A DNA stretch of 64,000 nt from Telopea speciosissima. Taxonomy: Eukaryota > Streptophyta > Magnoliopsida > Proteales > Proteaceae. Each line of letters begins with the position of its first letter. Positions within the stretch are counted from its first letter, which is position 1. Positions 44,715 to 55,009 of the stretch are shown piece by piece. The stretch covers positions 64,288,984 through 64,352,983 of the forward strand of contig NC_057919.1 in NCBI RefSeq assembly GCF_018873765.1. Reading direction: 5' to 3'. The position numbers and the translations under genes are program-made. The notes beneath the pieces are model-generated. The model was given only the letters and a program-made list of their open reading frames with translations, was not told where the DNA came from and did no database searches.

Positions 44715-46990
44715 ATGTCAGTTGGTAGTAGTCCTATGGGCGAACTGCTCGCCAGGGCGGCAGAGGGCGCTAGTCCGAGCCGAGAACTCCCCATTCGCTC
44801 TCCCACCATAGACCTGTTGGGCTCGACCTCAGACGAGCCCGATGTAGTGGAGCTTCGTCAGGCCGAGGTGGCCGAGCCCCCGTTACCCATGGAGTTTGAC
44901 CACGCGGCCCAATCCACAGCCGCAGACCGGGCCGAGAACTCCGGGTCATCCTCATCCGATGAGGAATCAAGTGAGGGAGATTCGTCCGAGATGGGGGTTG
45001 GCTCGGTAAGCTCGTCTACCGATGCCCCTGAGCCCGAGGAAGGCAGTGTCGGCACTGATCCGAGCACGATCACGGAGGCCGACCTCGACTATCTGAGGAC
45101 GACCTACGCCATCCCCGAGGACATTCAGCTCCGAGTTCCTAATCCCGGGGAGATGGCCTGCTTCATCAGGCCCGGCGAGGTGGCTCTGTACGAGACGCCC
45201 TTCAAGTATGCGTTTTGGCTCCCCGTTCTCAGCCTGGTGGACCAGATCTTGGACCACTTCCACCTGTCTCCTGGTCAGCTGGTGCCGAACTCTTGGCTGG
45301 CCGTGTACGGCTTCTACGCCCTGTTCTGCGAGATGGGCCGAGGTGCGAGCGTGGCGCTTTTCTCTCGGCTCTTCTTCCTGAAGAAGTCTCCCGAGAAGGG
45401 GTGGTATTACTTCTGCCGCCGATCAGGGAAGAGTGCGGCTCTAGGCGGTCACAAATTTCTGGTCGGCACGCCGACCTTCAACAAGTATTGGAAGCCCCGT
45501 TTTTTCTTTGCTTCCATTCCCAACAGCCCTCTCCGAACCGAGTGGAAGGAGATGAATCTGAACTATGTAAATAGAGTACTACCCCTGACCGAGAACGAGA
45601 TGACCTCGCTCGACCTGATTCCCCAGCGTCCGCCCTTCGATGTTCTCCAGCTTCAGGACGAGGGGTTTCTTTAGAGTTGGCATATGACCCCTGGTAGGAA
45701 TCCTTGCCGAGCTTATCTCAGTTGTCCGAGCCGACCCCTTTACTTTGTTTTCTTTTCCTTTTCTGACTTGTTTTTTATGTTTTCGGTTTCTCTTGCAGTG
45801 GTCGGCCACATTCCTCCAATGGACACAGCTCGGCTGAAGGCCGAGATTATCGCGAAAAGGAAGAAGAAGAATGCCGAGAAGAGACCCCGGGGCGAGTCCT
45901 CCAAGGCCTCCAAGGGCAAGGGGGTGATGCCTGGACCATCGGACTCGGTGGTAGGTCTGGAGGCCGAGAAGAACACGGGTCAAGCCGGGTCTCCGAGGAA
46001 GGGGAAAGGCCGAAAAGGCGAGAGGAGCCCGCCGAGAGACATCAAACGCCAAAAGCTCTCAGTAAACCTGACGAGTGGCGGCCTTCCGCCCGTGGCTTCT
46101 CCCACCAACATCTCCCGATACATCCTGGGGAGGGCTTCGGCCAACAACGTCCCTGTGAGGCCTACCTGGTGCCTCTTCCCTGGGGACTCGGCCTTGACGT
46201 CGGCCGCTCACGCCAAGGAAAGGCTGGATGCAGGTCGGCTCCCAGCCGACAAGGAGAAGCTCGAGGCGCTGTCCGACCCTGAGCTCCTCTCCACCCTATT
46301 TCAAGACTTCAATATGGTAAGTTTCCTTGTCAGCTCTTGCATATGATCTGATGTGTGCAGTTTATCCTGATTTTTTGTTCTCATGCTTTTTTGTAGGGGT
46401 TCGCCAAAGCATGGAGACCATGCTCCGCTTGAGCTCCGACCGAGAACTATTCCTTGGACGTCCAGTGCAAGAAGGCTTATAGGACGCCCAGGATGCCGTT
46501 CGAGGCGTCGGAGACCCAAGAGAAGCTCACCGCGCCGAGGCCGAAGTGGAGAGCTCTCAGGCCGAGGTGGTCGGCAGAGAGAGAAGGTCCGGCTCTGCAG
46601 CTCGGCTCGGCCGAGGTGAAGGAGAAGGCCAAGGAAGATCTGGCCACGGCTCGGAGCGCGGCGATCGCGACTATCTCCAATCGGAGGAGTACGCCGATAT
46701 CTCGCCATGAGATCGGGAAGCCTCCCTTCGCCGAAGGTTTTGAAAGCGAGCCGAGTGAGCTTTTGGCCGAGATCAAGGCGCAGACTCGAACTCAATCTCT
46801 CCCGCTTTGACGATGATGCAACTACTTTTGCGGGGAGATAGGAGATGAGGAGGGAGCCGAGGTCACCCAAGCTCAGCCCCTTGAGGCACTGCTCCGGCCG
46901 ACGTCTTCCCTCTGGGAGCTGTCCCCCAAGACCCTACTGCCGAGCCCAATACCGTGGACGCCTCCGAGGGTGCCTCCAAGTCCCACGCTG
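44715..46990 (+). CDS. Antisense PF04195-like protein gene inside the Gypsy element
   Basis: Proteins with the 'putative gypsy type transposon' domain (PF04195) accompany plant Tat elements; their function is unknown. Exon 1 from the ATG at 44715 has an acidic serine-rich N-terminus. A domain of about 150 residues follows (RPGEVALYETPFKYAFWLP, MGRGASVALFSRLFFLKKSP and GWYYFCRRSGKSA). A TAG at 45672-45674 ends the frame, but the same frame continues to a donor at 45693/45694. A phase-1 acceptor (ttgcag, 45798) opens a basic exon 2 (45799-46316), which ends in phase 0 at a gtaagt donor. A T-rich acceptor follows at 46395. Exon 3 (46396 to about 46990) is Ala/Glu-rich, coiled-coil-like, and frame-broken. 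It is GC-rich like the rest of the element. Whether the TAG is a lesion or the true end is uncertain. The strong frame match across the intron favours a lesion. Confidence 0.55.
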
Positions 46991-47087
46991 AGGAGGCAGA
47001 GATGTAAATTTTTTTTTTTTTTTTTTGGTGTGTGTGTGGGGCCGAGCTGCCCCTTTTGTAACCGTGCCGATCAGTCGGCTTACAATG

Positions 47088-47093
47088 AATAAA
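47088..47093 (+). terminator. Polyadenylation signal of the antisense gene
   Basis: AATAAA in tacaatgaataaaacaactt, about 100 bp past the end of the last antisense exon and before the tandem array. With the TATA box at 44514 it would define a transcript unit of about 2.5 kb wholly inside the element. Confidence 0.45.
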
Positions 47094-47474
47094 ACAACTT
47101 ATTTTTGTCAGAATTCGTCTAAGTATTTGAACTCGGCGCCCTCAGCATTCTTTTCCTTGCGTATTCTGTTTTGTTTGTGGCCAAGCTGCCGAGTCGTTTC
47201 ACTAACCGAGCTTAGGAACTCGTCTCTTTTTTATCCATGCCCAACGTTGTAGGCGGTTTCGGCCATGCACGCCCGAGGTCAATGCGATCTTCGCTTTGGT
47301 TGGTTAATTCGCCTTTCCCTTCAGTCCGATTGGAGAGGCTATCATATAAGCGGACGCGTGGCCGAATATCCTTCTTGGCCGAGCCTAATGCCTTAGCGTG
47401 GTTTTGTACTTCGTTAGGCTTGGCCAAATAGGGATGTCGGCCCTTGAGAGGTCGGCCATGTCTATGTGGGACAG

Positions 47475-48170
47475 GTCTTACGACTGGTTGCCGACCTATG
47501 AGGGTCGGTTTTGATGTCGGCCTGGTCTATGAGGACCGGTCTTATGACTTGGCTGCCGACCTATGAGGGTCGGTCTTTGATGTAGGCCTGGTCTATGAGG
47601 ACCGGTCTTATGACTTGGCTGCCGACCTATGAGGGTCGGTCTTTGATGTCGGCCTGGTCATGAGGACCGGTCTTATGACTTGGCTGCCGACCTATGAGGG
47701 TCGGTCTTTGATGTCGGCCTGGTCTATGAGGACCGGTCTTATGACTTGGCTGCCGACCTATGAGGATCGGTCTTTGATGTCGGCCTGGTCTATGAGGACC
47801 GGTCTTATGACTTCTGGCTGCCGACCTATGAGGGTCGGTCTTTGATGTCGGCCTGGTCATGAGGACCGGTCTTATGACTTGCGCCGACCTATGAGGGTCG
47901 GTCTTTGATGTCGGCCTGGTCTATGAGGACCGGTCTTATGACTTGCGGCCGACCTAGGTCGTTGATGTCGGCCTGGTCTATGAGGACCGTCTTATGGCTT
48001 GGTGCCGACCTATGAGGATCGGTCTTTGATGTCGGCCTGGTATGAGGACCGGTCTTATGACTTGGCTGCCGACCTATGAGGATCGGTCTTTGATGTCGGC
48101 CTGGTCTATGAGGACCGGTCTGCCGACTTATGAGGTCGGTCTTTGATGTCGGCCTGGTCTATGAGGACCG
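47475..48170 (+). repeat. Array of eleven 66-bp tandem repeats inside the element
   Basis: The consensus unit runs from gtcttatgacttggctgccg through acctatgagggtcggtcttt and gatgtcggcctggtctatga to ggaccg. Eleven units are present, with lengths from about 53 to 67 because of small deletions and insertions, and a twelfth starts at 48171. Each unit contains two short inverted motifs (ccgacctatgagggtcgg and a ggtc/gacc pair). It lies between integrase and the antisense gene, the hypervariable 3' region known in Tat/Ogre elements to generate satellite repeats. Confidence 0.95.
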
Positions 48171-48472
48171 GTCTTACGATTTCGACTTGGGAGCTTGCCA
48201 ATACGTTGAGTGTTGGAGAAAAGACTTTATTAAATCAAATGGAACAAACCGAATACAAGCATGCTCAATTATTGAAAAACTTTTTCAAATTTTCCGAGTT
48301 CAAGGTCTCGGTACTTCTTGCCCCGAGTCTGCAAGCGATATGTGCCAGGTCAATTTGCTTGGAGACTATATACGGCCTTCCCAATTTGGTGCTAATTTTC
48401 CTTGTTGCCTCGGCTGGGAGCTGAGTTTTCGAGAACAAGGTCCCTCGAAAATGCCGCTCTTTGACTCTTGAA

Positions 48473-51400
48473 TCATAGTAGCTTGCCGTCTTCGTTGGTA
48501 CGCGCTTTGAGTAGGGCATTTTCTCGGACTTCATCGAGGAAGTCCAGATTGGCTCTCAGCCCATCTTCATAGGTCTTCTCATCGAAGTTGAGCACTCGGT
48601 ATGATGAAGCCATAACTTCAACCGGTGCGAGGGCTTCGGTCCCATAAGCGAGGCGAAATGGACTCTCCCCGGTTGGAGTTCTTACAGTCGTCCGATATGC
48701 CCATAGGACACTTGGGAGTTCTTCCACCCATCTCCCCTTGGCCTCATCCAACCTCCTCTTAATGCCGACAAGTAATGTTCGGTTGGACACTTCTACTTGT
48801 CCATTTGCTTGTGGATGAGCTACCGAGATGGGTCGGAAGTCAATGTGAAAGTGCTCGCAGAATTCTCGGAAGGCCGGGTTGTTGAATTGCGCGCCATTAT
48901 CAGTGATGAGAACTTTCGGTAGCCCAAACCGGTAGATGACCTTATCTCGAAAAAATTTTTCCATGTTCTTCTCAGTGGTGGTGGCAAGGGGCTCGGCCTC
49001 GACCCACTTGGTGAAGTAATCGATCGCCACTACTACGTATTTTCTGTTTCCCGATGCCGGGGTGAAATCTCCGAGAATGTCCATTCCCCACATAGCGAAT
49101 GGGATTGGGCTCAGCATTGAGGTTAATTTTGTTGCTGGTCAGCTTGGGATTGGCGCGAACAGTTGGCACTTCTCACACGTCTTCACGTATTTCATGGCCT
49201 CTTCTTGCATTCTTGGCCAATAGAATCCTTGCCGAAGTATCTTGTATGCAAGAGCTCGACCGCCCATGTGACTCCCGCATATTCCCTCATGTACCTCGGC
49301 TAATGCATACTCGGCCCCCTTCGGTCCCAGACATCAGAGAAGAGGGACCGAGATTGCCCTTTTGTAGAGTACTCCGTCGATCATCGAGTACTTGGAAGAT
49401 CGGATCTTGACCTTCCTTGCTTCGTCTCGGTTCCCCGGGAGCAGGTCATTCTCCAAGTAGTTGACAATGGGGTCCAACCAGGTCGGCCCATCCTCTTCAA
49501 TGTGCTTTATGCTTTCTTCTTGTAAGGATGGCTTCTCCAATATTTCTATGTATACTGATCGGCTCAGATATTGGAGGTCAGCCTCGGCCAATCTCGATAA
49601 GGAGTCCGCCGCGGCATTCTCTTTTCTCGGTATTCGAGTCATCTCAAAGTGTTCGAGCTCGGAGATCAGATCTCGGGCTCGACCCAGGTATGCTATCATC
49701 CTTTCGTCTTTTGCCTCGTAGTGTCCGTTGACCTGGTTGACCACGAGTTGGGAGTCTCCTCGCACCTTCAATCGTTTTATGCCCATAGCTTTGCTGACTC
49801 GAAGTCCAGCTAGAAGGGCTTCATACTCAGCCTCGTTGTTTGAGGCGGGAAACTTGAACCTTAGGGCATATTGGACCAGAAAGCCTTCGGGGCTTACAAG
49901 TATTAGGCCGGCCCCGCTTCCTCCGGAATTACTTGAGCCGTCAACATTCATAGTCCAAATCGGGTCGGCCGTAGCCCCGACCTCCTCGACTGTCTTTTCT
50001 TCTCCAACCTCATGTTCGGGCCCCGTGCATTCGGCGATGAAGTCGGCCAGGGCTTGTCCTTTTATTGCCGTCCTCGGTCGATAGCTTATATCGTATTCAC
50101 TTAGCTCAACTGCCCAGGAAATCAGCCATCCCGAAACGTCGGGTTTGTGTAATATCTTTTTGAGTGGCTGGTCGGTCAGTACCACGATCGGATGAGCTTG
50201 GAAGTACGGCCTTAGTTTCCTTGCAGCCGTGATTAGAGCGAATGCTACTTTCTCGAACCCGGAGTACCTTGTCTCGGCATCAACAAGAACGTGGCTGATA
50301 TAGTATATCGGCCTTTGAGTTCGACTCTCTTCCCTGATCAACACCGCACTGACCGCTACGGGAGTGGCGGCTAAGTAGACTTGAAGCTCCTCTTTTGGTT
50401 CAGGTCGGCTGAGAAGAGGCGGGTTCTCCAAATATTTCTTCAGCTCTTCAAAAGCTTCTTGGCATTCGGATGACCAGATAAAATCTTTTGGGTTCCGGAT
50501 ATTCTTTAGGGCCTTAAAGAACGGTAGGCACTTGTCGCCCGATCTCGACATGAATCGCGCCAACGCCGCCACACGTCCGTTTAGCCTTTGTACTTCTCGG
50601 ATCGTCCTTGGGGGACTCATCTCTTGGATGGCTCTGATTTTTGCCGGATTGGCTTCGATGCCTCTGATAGAGACCATGAAGCCGAGGAACTTTCCTGAGG
50701 TTACGCCGAATGCACACTTGGCAGGATTCAACTTCATCTGGTTCTTCCTCAGTACGCCGAAGGCTTCTTCCAGGTCAGCCAAGTGGTGTTCGGCCTTCAA
50801 ACTTTGCACCAACATGTCGTCCACGTAGACTTCCATGTTCTTTCCGATCTGCTCGTGGAATATATAGTTCACGAGGCGCTGGTATGTCGGTCCGGCGTTC
50901 TTCAATCCGAACGGCATGACCTTGTAGCAGAAATTCTCTTGGTCAGTTCGGAAGGCCGTGTACGACTCGTCCTCCTCATGCATCATGATTTGGTTGTAGC
51001 CGGAGTACGCGTCCATGAAACTCAGCATCTCGTGACCTGCCGTGGCGTCGATCCGAGGTAGTGGGTACTCATCTTTTGGGCAGGCCTTGTTGAGGTCGGT
51101 GTAGTCGACACACATTCTCCACTTTCCGTTCGGTTTAGGGACCATGACGACATTAGCCAACCAGGTCAGAAATTTCTCTTCTCGGATGAATCCTGATCGG
51201 CGAAGCCTCTCCACCTCTTCTTTGATTGCAGTTTGTCGATCAAGTGCGTAGTTCCTTCTCTTCTGCCGGATTGGTTTTCGACCCGGATCCACATGGAGTC
51301 GGTGCTCAGCTATATGTCTGGGTATGCCCGACATGTCCGCGGCCGACCAGGCGAAGACATCGGTGTTCACTTTTAAGAAAACTCCGAGCCGCCTCCTTTG

Positions 51401-51949
51401 ATCTTCACTTAGTAGTGATCCGAGCTGGACCACCTTAGCTGGGTCATCTTCGCTGAGATGAAGTGGGGTCAGGTCTTCCACGGGTCGCCCTCTTCTCTCG
51501 ATAAGCTCATCCCGCTGATCTTCGGGGAGATGTTCGACGCACATGGCCATTCCTCGAACATTACCCTTGTTTTGCTTGACGAAAGTAGCGTAGCACTCTC
51601 GTGCCTTCTTTTGGTCGCCTCGGACCTCGCCGACACCGTTCTCGGTGGGGAACTTCATCTTCAAGTGAGTCGGGGAGATGATGGCTTGGAGGGCGGTCAA
51701 TGACGGACGGCCGAGTATGGCGTTGAAAGCCACTACCGACCGTACCACCATGAATTTGACTTGGATCGTCGCCTGGCATGGAGCTTGCCCAATTGTGACT
51801 AGTAGATCGATCGAGCCCTTGATGGTCGCGGCCGCTCCCGAGAACCCGTGAAGCGAGGTTCCTTCGGGCTTAAGCGCTTTGTCGTCGAAGCCAAATTGTC
51901 GGTACGCTTCCAGTGACATAAGGTCCACGGATGCGCCGGTATCGACCAA
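48473..51949 (-). pseudogene. Gypsy pol: protease, RT, two RNase H domains, integrase
   Basis: One reading frame runs from 51949 to 48473, broken by two TGA codons (49334-49336 and 49139-49141). In order: protease with DTGA (residues 3-6), reverse transcriptase with catalytic YVDD (50817-50828), a Gypsy RNase H (about 50460-50050), a second RNase H starting WTMNVDGSSNSGGSGAG (about 49960) with NNEAEYEALLAGLR, an integrase zinc-binding region between the two stops, and the integrase core with MDILGDF, ITDNGAQF and QANGQVEV. The second RNase H places it in the Tat lineage. No chromodomain is visible. Upstream, pol joins gag across a short stretch in another frame. Confidence 0.9.
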
Positions 51950-52000
51950 TACACGGTGTACGGTCTGCTTCGCAATTTCTACCGCACCACTAAAGCATCG

Positions 52001-54165
52001 TCATGAGGTAAACTTATACCTTCGAGGTCGGCTTCCGTGAAGGAGATCGTCACCGCCGGCTTGAGTTTCTTGGCGGGCATCTCGGCTACTCCGACGAGCG
52101 AGCGCTTGCCTTAGCCTTTCGAGTACTCTCTTGCCGGGCCCCGAGGATAGTGTATATGGGGGCTCCCTTGTCATTGCTCGGCCCGATCCGTCCTCCTTCT
52201 TCTCGGCTCGGACCTTGTCATCATCTCTTTCAACTCGCCTATTTTCGGCCCTAGGCTCGGCTCTTCTTTGATCTCGGTCATCAGGCCGCCGACCTCCACG
52301 ATCTTCTCGGCCTCCTTTGACATATCGCTTCAAGTGGCCCGCTTTTATCAGCTCTTCGATTTCTCTTTTCAGCTGATAACAATCTTCGGTGTCGTGACCG
52401 ATGTCCTTGTGGAATTGGCAATATTTGTTGGGATTCCGAGATGACCCCGCTTGCATCGGTCGGGGTCGGCGGATGTACCCCCCATCTTGTATTTGCATCA
52501 GGATCTCCTTGCGAGATGCATTCAATGGCGTGTAGTCGGGGCTCCGAGCTCGATCCGACCTGTCAGCTCGGCGATCCGTCCTTGGCCTTTTGTCTTCTCT
52601 TCGGTCGTCTGTTGTCGGCCTTTTCTTGTCGGTACGACCTTCGTTGCCCTTCCGGGCTTGGAGGACCTCGGCCATATTTGCGAACTCGTTGCACCTCTCA
52701 AAGAGCTCGGCCAGGTTTCTTGTCGACTTCCGGGCCAAGTCCTTGATAAGGTCCATGTCGGCCAATCCGTTGCTCATAGCCGTATGGGCCGTGGCCTCAT
52801 CCAAATCCTTGATATCTAAGGATTCCTTGTTGAAGCGGGAGACGAATGCTCGGATCGACTCGTCGGGCCTTTGTTTCACTCTGAGGAGGTTGACCGTGGT
52901 CTTCTTATGTTTCATACTACTCTGGAAGCGCGTGACAAAGGCTCGACAGAGTTGAGCGAAGCTTCTTATGGAATTCGGCGGCAACCAGGAAAACCATGAG
53001 GTCGCCGCGCCTTTGAGGGATGCAGGGAAGGCTCGGCAAGAAACGATCTCGGTTCCCCCGTACATGGTCATCATCGCATTAAAGTAGTTGATGTGATCTG
53101 TCGGGTCGGTCGTCCCGTCATACCGGTCGAACGGGGGAGGTTTGAAACCGTGTGGTAGCGGCGCGGTCATGATCTCGGGAGGATAAGGGTGACGCCCGAC
53201 CAAAGAGTAGGCGTCCGGGGTCGCCTGTTTCTTCAACCCCTCCACCTGCTCGGCCAAGTCTCGTAGCCGCTTCTCCAGCTCGGTTTCAGGTGCTCGGCCA
53301 ACCGGCTCCTCGGCCCGGGGCTGATAGGGTCGGTCATCCCGTTGTAGTCGGCCATTCTGGTCAGCTCGGTCCTCCCCACCCTCCCTTGTTCTTTTTTCTT
53401 CTTGGAAGTTGGACCCTCGGGGGCTCCCCTGTTGCTCTTCTCGGGGAGGTGAGCTCTGACCCCGGGGAGTATGACGCGATCCTTCTCCTTGTCTCGGCGC
53501 GCGCCTTTCAACCGGGTCTTTCTTTGTTCTCGGAATCTCCTCGGCGGTTCGTCCTCTCCGATCCGTCCAGAAAATACCGACCTCCTCGCTACCGAGCCGG
53601 TCGGTTCAATTTCCTGCCCTGTTCGCGGGCTTTGGCGATGTTCTTGTTCACCCCGCCGAGCGCCTCTACTGGGGCGCGGAGGTGGAGTCTTCTGACGAGA
53701 CGGGTGCGAGGACGCAGCCCGACTCGGCTCGGCCCTACGCCGGCTGCCATTTTGCTGTAGGTTTCTTTCAGCGTGAACCGGAGCTGGAGGGGGCGCGGCC
53801 AGCGGCTGGCCCATCAGCCCGCCTCGGGCCATTTGGTTCATGAAGGCGCGCAGCATCTCGTTGGTGTGGAGCATCTGCAGCTGCAAATCCATAACCTGTC
53901 GATTATTTGCCGGGGCTTCTGGGTCCAAACTCTCCGGCAAGGGTGGTGGTGCAGGTAGGACATTCCCGTCCAAACTTGGCTCGGCCTGTACCCGGCTAGC
54001 CGCGGCCGTGGTTAGTGCACCTCCCCCATTCCCGCTCTCTGGAGGGGGAATGGTGCCCGTGATGGGCTGCGCACCACCTGCCCTAGGGGGTCTTCTGTTT
54101 ATCCCCTGCCGAGAGGCTTCGGGGGGCGGTGATCGTCTCGTCGGCACAACGGGAAGTCGAGTCAT
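52001..54165 (-). pseudogene. Gypsy gag polyprotein, frame-shifted
   Basis: Two overlapping open frames, 54165-53233 and 53257-52001, together cover a gag of about 700 residues. The first is proline- and arginine-rich. The second holds the gag core (LPHGFKPPPFDRYDGTTDP, SFAQLCRAFVTRFQSSMKHK, RPDESIRAFVSRFNKESLDI) and a zinc knuckle of the CX3HX4HX5C type (CQFHKDIGHDTEDC). The switch between them falls near 53330. A further stretch before the stop at 52001 continues better in a neighbouring frame, returning to the pol frame near 51984. The first ATG lies about 95 bp inside the 5' LTR end. Confidence 0.85.
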
Positions 54166-54260
54166 GCTGCCCTGACCTCCTATGCACCATTATTATTGTT
54201 CTGGGAATTGGCAGAAACGACGATGCTTGCCGATGTCGTTCCCACAGACGACGCCAAATC
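54166..54260 (-). promoter_or_regulatory. Leader and primer-binding-site region of the Gypsy element
   Basis: Reading the minus strand from the 5' LTR end (acgcaaca) the next bases are gatttggcgtcgtctgtggg. The TTTGGCGTCGTCTG text resembles the TTTGGCGCCG-type primer sites of Tat and Athila elements. I do not assign the tRNA. Confidence 0.55.
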
Positions 54261-55009
54261 TGTTGCGTGTGAAAACCTCCGGTACTTGGTTCGCCCGTGG
54301 ATGAACCTGCAAAAACCAAGCAATGAGCGCAAGAGGGCCGGTGTGGCTCCGGCCTAGGACTCTCCGATGCTCAAGTCAGGTCTTCAACGAGACAGCGTAA
54401 CTGTGTAGTAAAAAAGCCAGCTGAGGAATAGTGCTCCATACCTGGGTATTTATAGAGTAAGGAGGAGATGAGACGGTTGGAAGAGTCCTAGTATGGTAGG
54501 AGTCCTTCTTTCAGAAGGTTCTCTCGCGTGGAGCGGAGTGGAGAGTTATTTTCGGGGTCGGACTCTTATTAAGGTAAGAGTCCATGTAGAGTGTGATTCC
54601 GTGTTGCGCTGGGATCGTGGCTCGGTTCTTATCCCACGATTCTCGGGATGTGCTGACGTGGCCTGGAGATCCCCGGTGGGGTGCTATGAGAGCCTCAATG
54701 GAGGAGGGCTCGGCCTACGAGGTCGGCCCGTGGGGTCGGCAATGGAGGTCGGCCTGGGAGGAGGGCTCGGCCTGCGAGGTCGGCCCGTGGGGTCGGCAAT
54801 GGAGGTCGGCCCGGGAGGAGGTCTCGGCCGCGAGTTTGGCTAGGAGTCTATGGCTGACCCGTATAATCTCGCCCAAACCAGGCTTTGTCAGGTGACTTAT
54901 CGGAGATGGGGTCGGCCCAATTTCCTGCTCGGCCCAACTCGGTTCTCAGACTGAAGTCGGGTCGGCCACGTGGCAGCCTCTGATAGGTGGGGTGTTTTAT
55001 GCCTCATCA
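54261..55009 (-). repeat. 5' LTR of the Tat-lineage element
   Basis: 749 bp. It differs from the other LTR by about eight point changes, an extra copy of a segment of about 54 bp (ggaggagggctcggcctgcg onward, near 54750-54803), and loss of a 21-bp segment near 54870. A minus-strand TATA motif (tataaat) lies at 54448-54454. Confidence 0.9.

Larger units (their letters stand above)
43544..55009 (-). mobile_element. Tat-lineage Ty3/Gypsy LTR retrotransposon, 11.5 kb, with antisense gene
   Basis: Long terminal repeats at 43544-44257 and 54261-55009 start TGTTGCG and end CATCA on the plus strand. They are flanked by GGTGG (43539-43543 and 55010-55014). In minus-strand order: primer-site region, gag, protease, RT, Gypsy RNase H, a second RNase H, integrase, a tandem array, an antisense PF04195-like gene, polypurine tract, 3' LTR. 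Two RNase H domains and an antisense extra ORF are hallmarks of Tat/Retand-type elements. The LTRs differ by about eight substitutions plus two indels, so the insertion is young. Coding is broken by frame changes in gag and two stops in pol. Confidence 0.92.

Noticed and set aside
44770-46776. Minus-strand open frames opposite the antisense gene
   Set aside because: Shadows of a GC-rich coding strand. The plus-strand frame carries the recognisable domain and splice-consistent frame.
47475-48170. CRISPR-like array (regular repeats with intervening sequence)
   Set aside because: The units are contiguous 66-bp repeats without unique spacers, inside a plant Gypsy element.
49461-51703. Plus-strand open frames opposite pol
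   Set aside because: Shadows of the pol frame; no domain and no conserved start.
53290-54175. Plus-strand open frames opposite gag
   Set aside because: GC-rich shadows of a proline/arginine-rich gag N-terminus.
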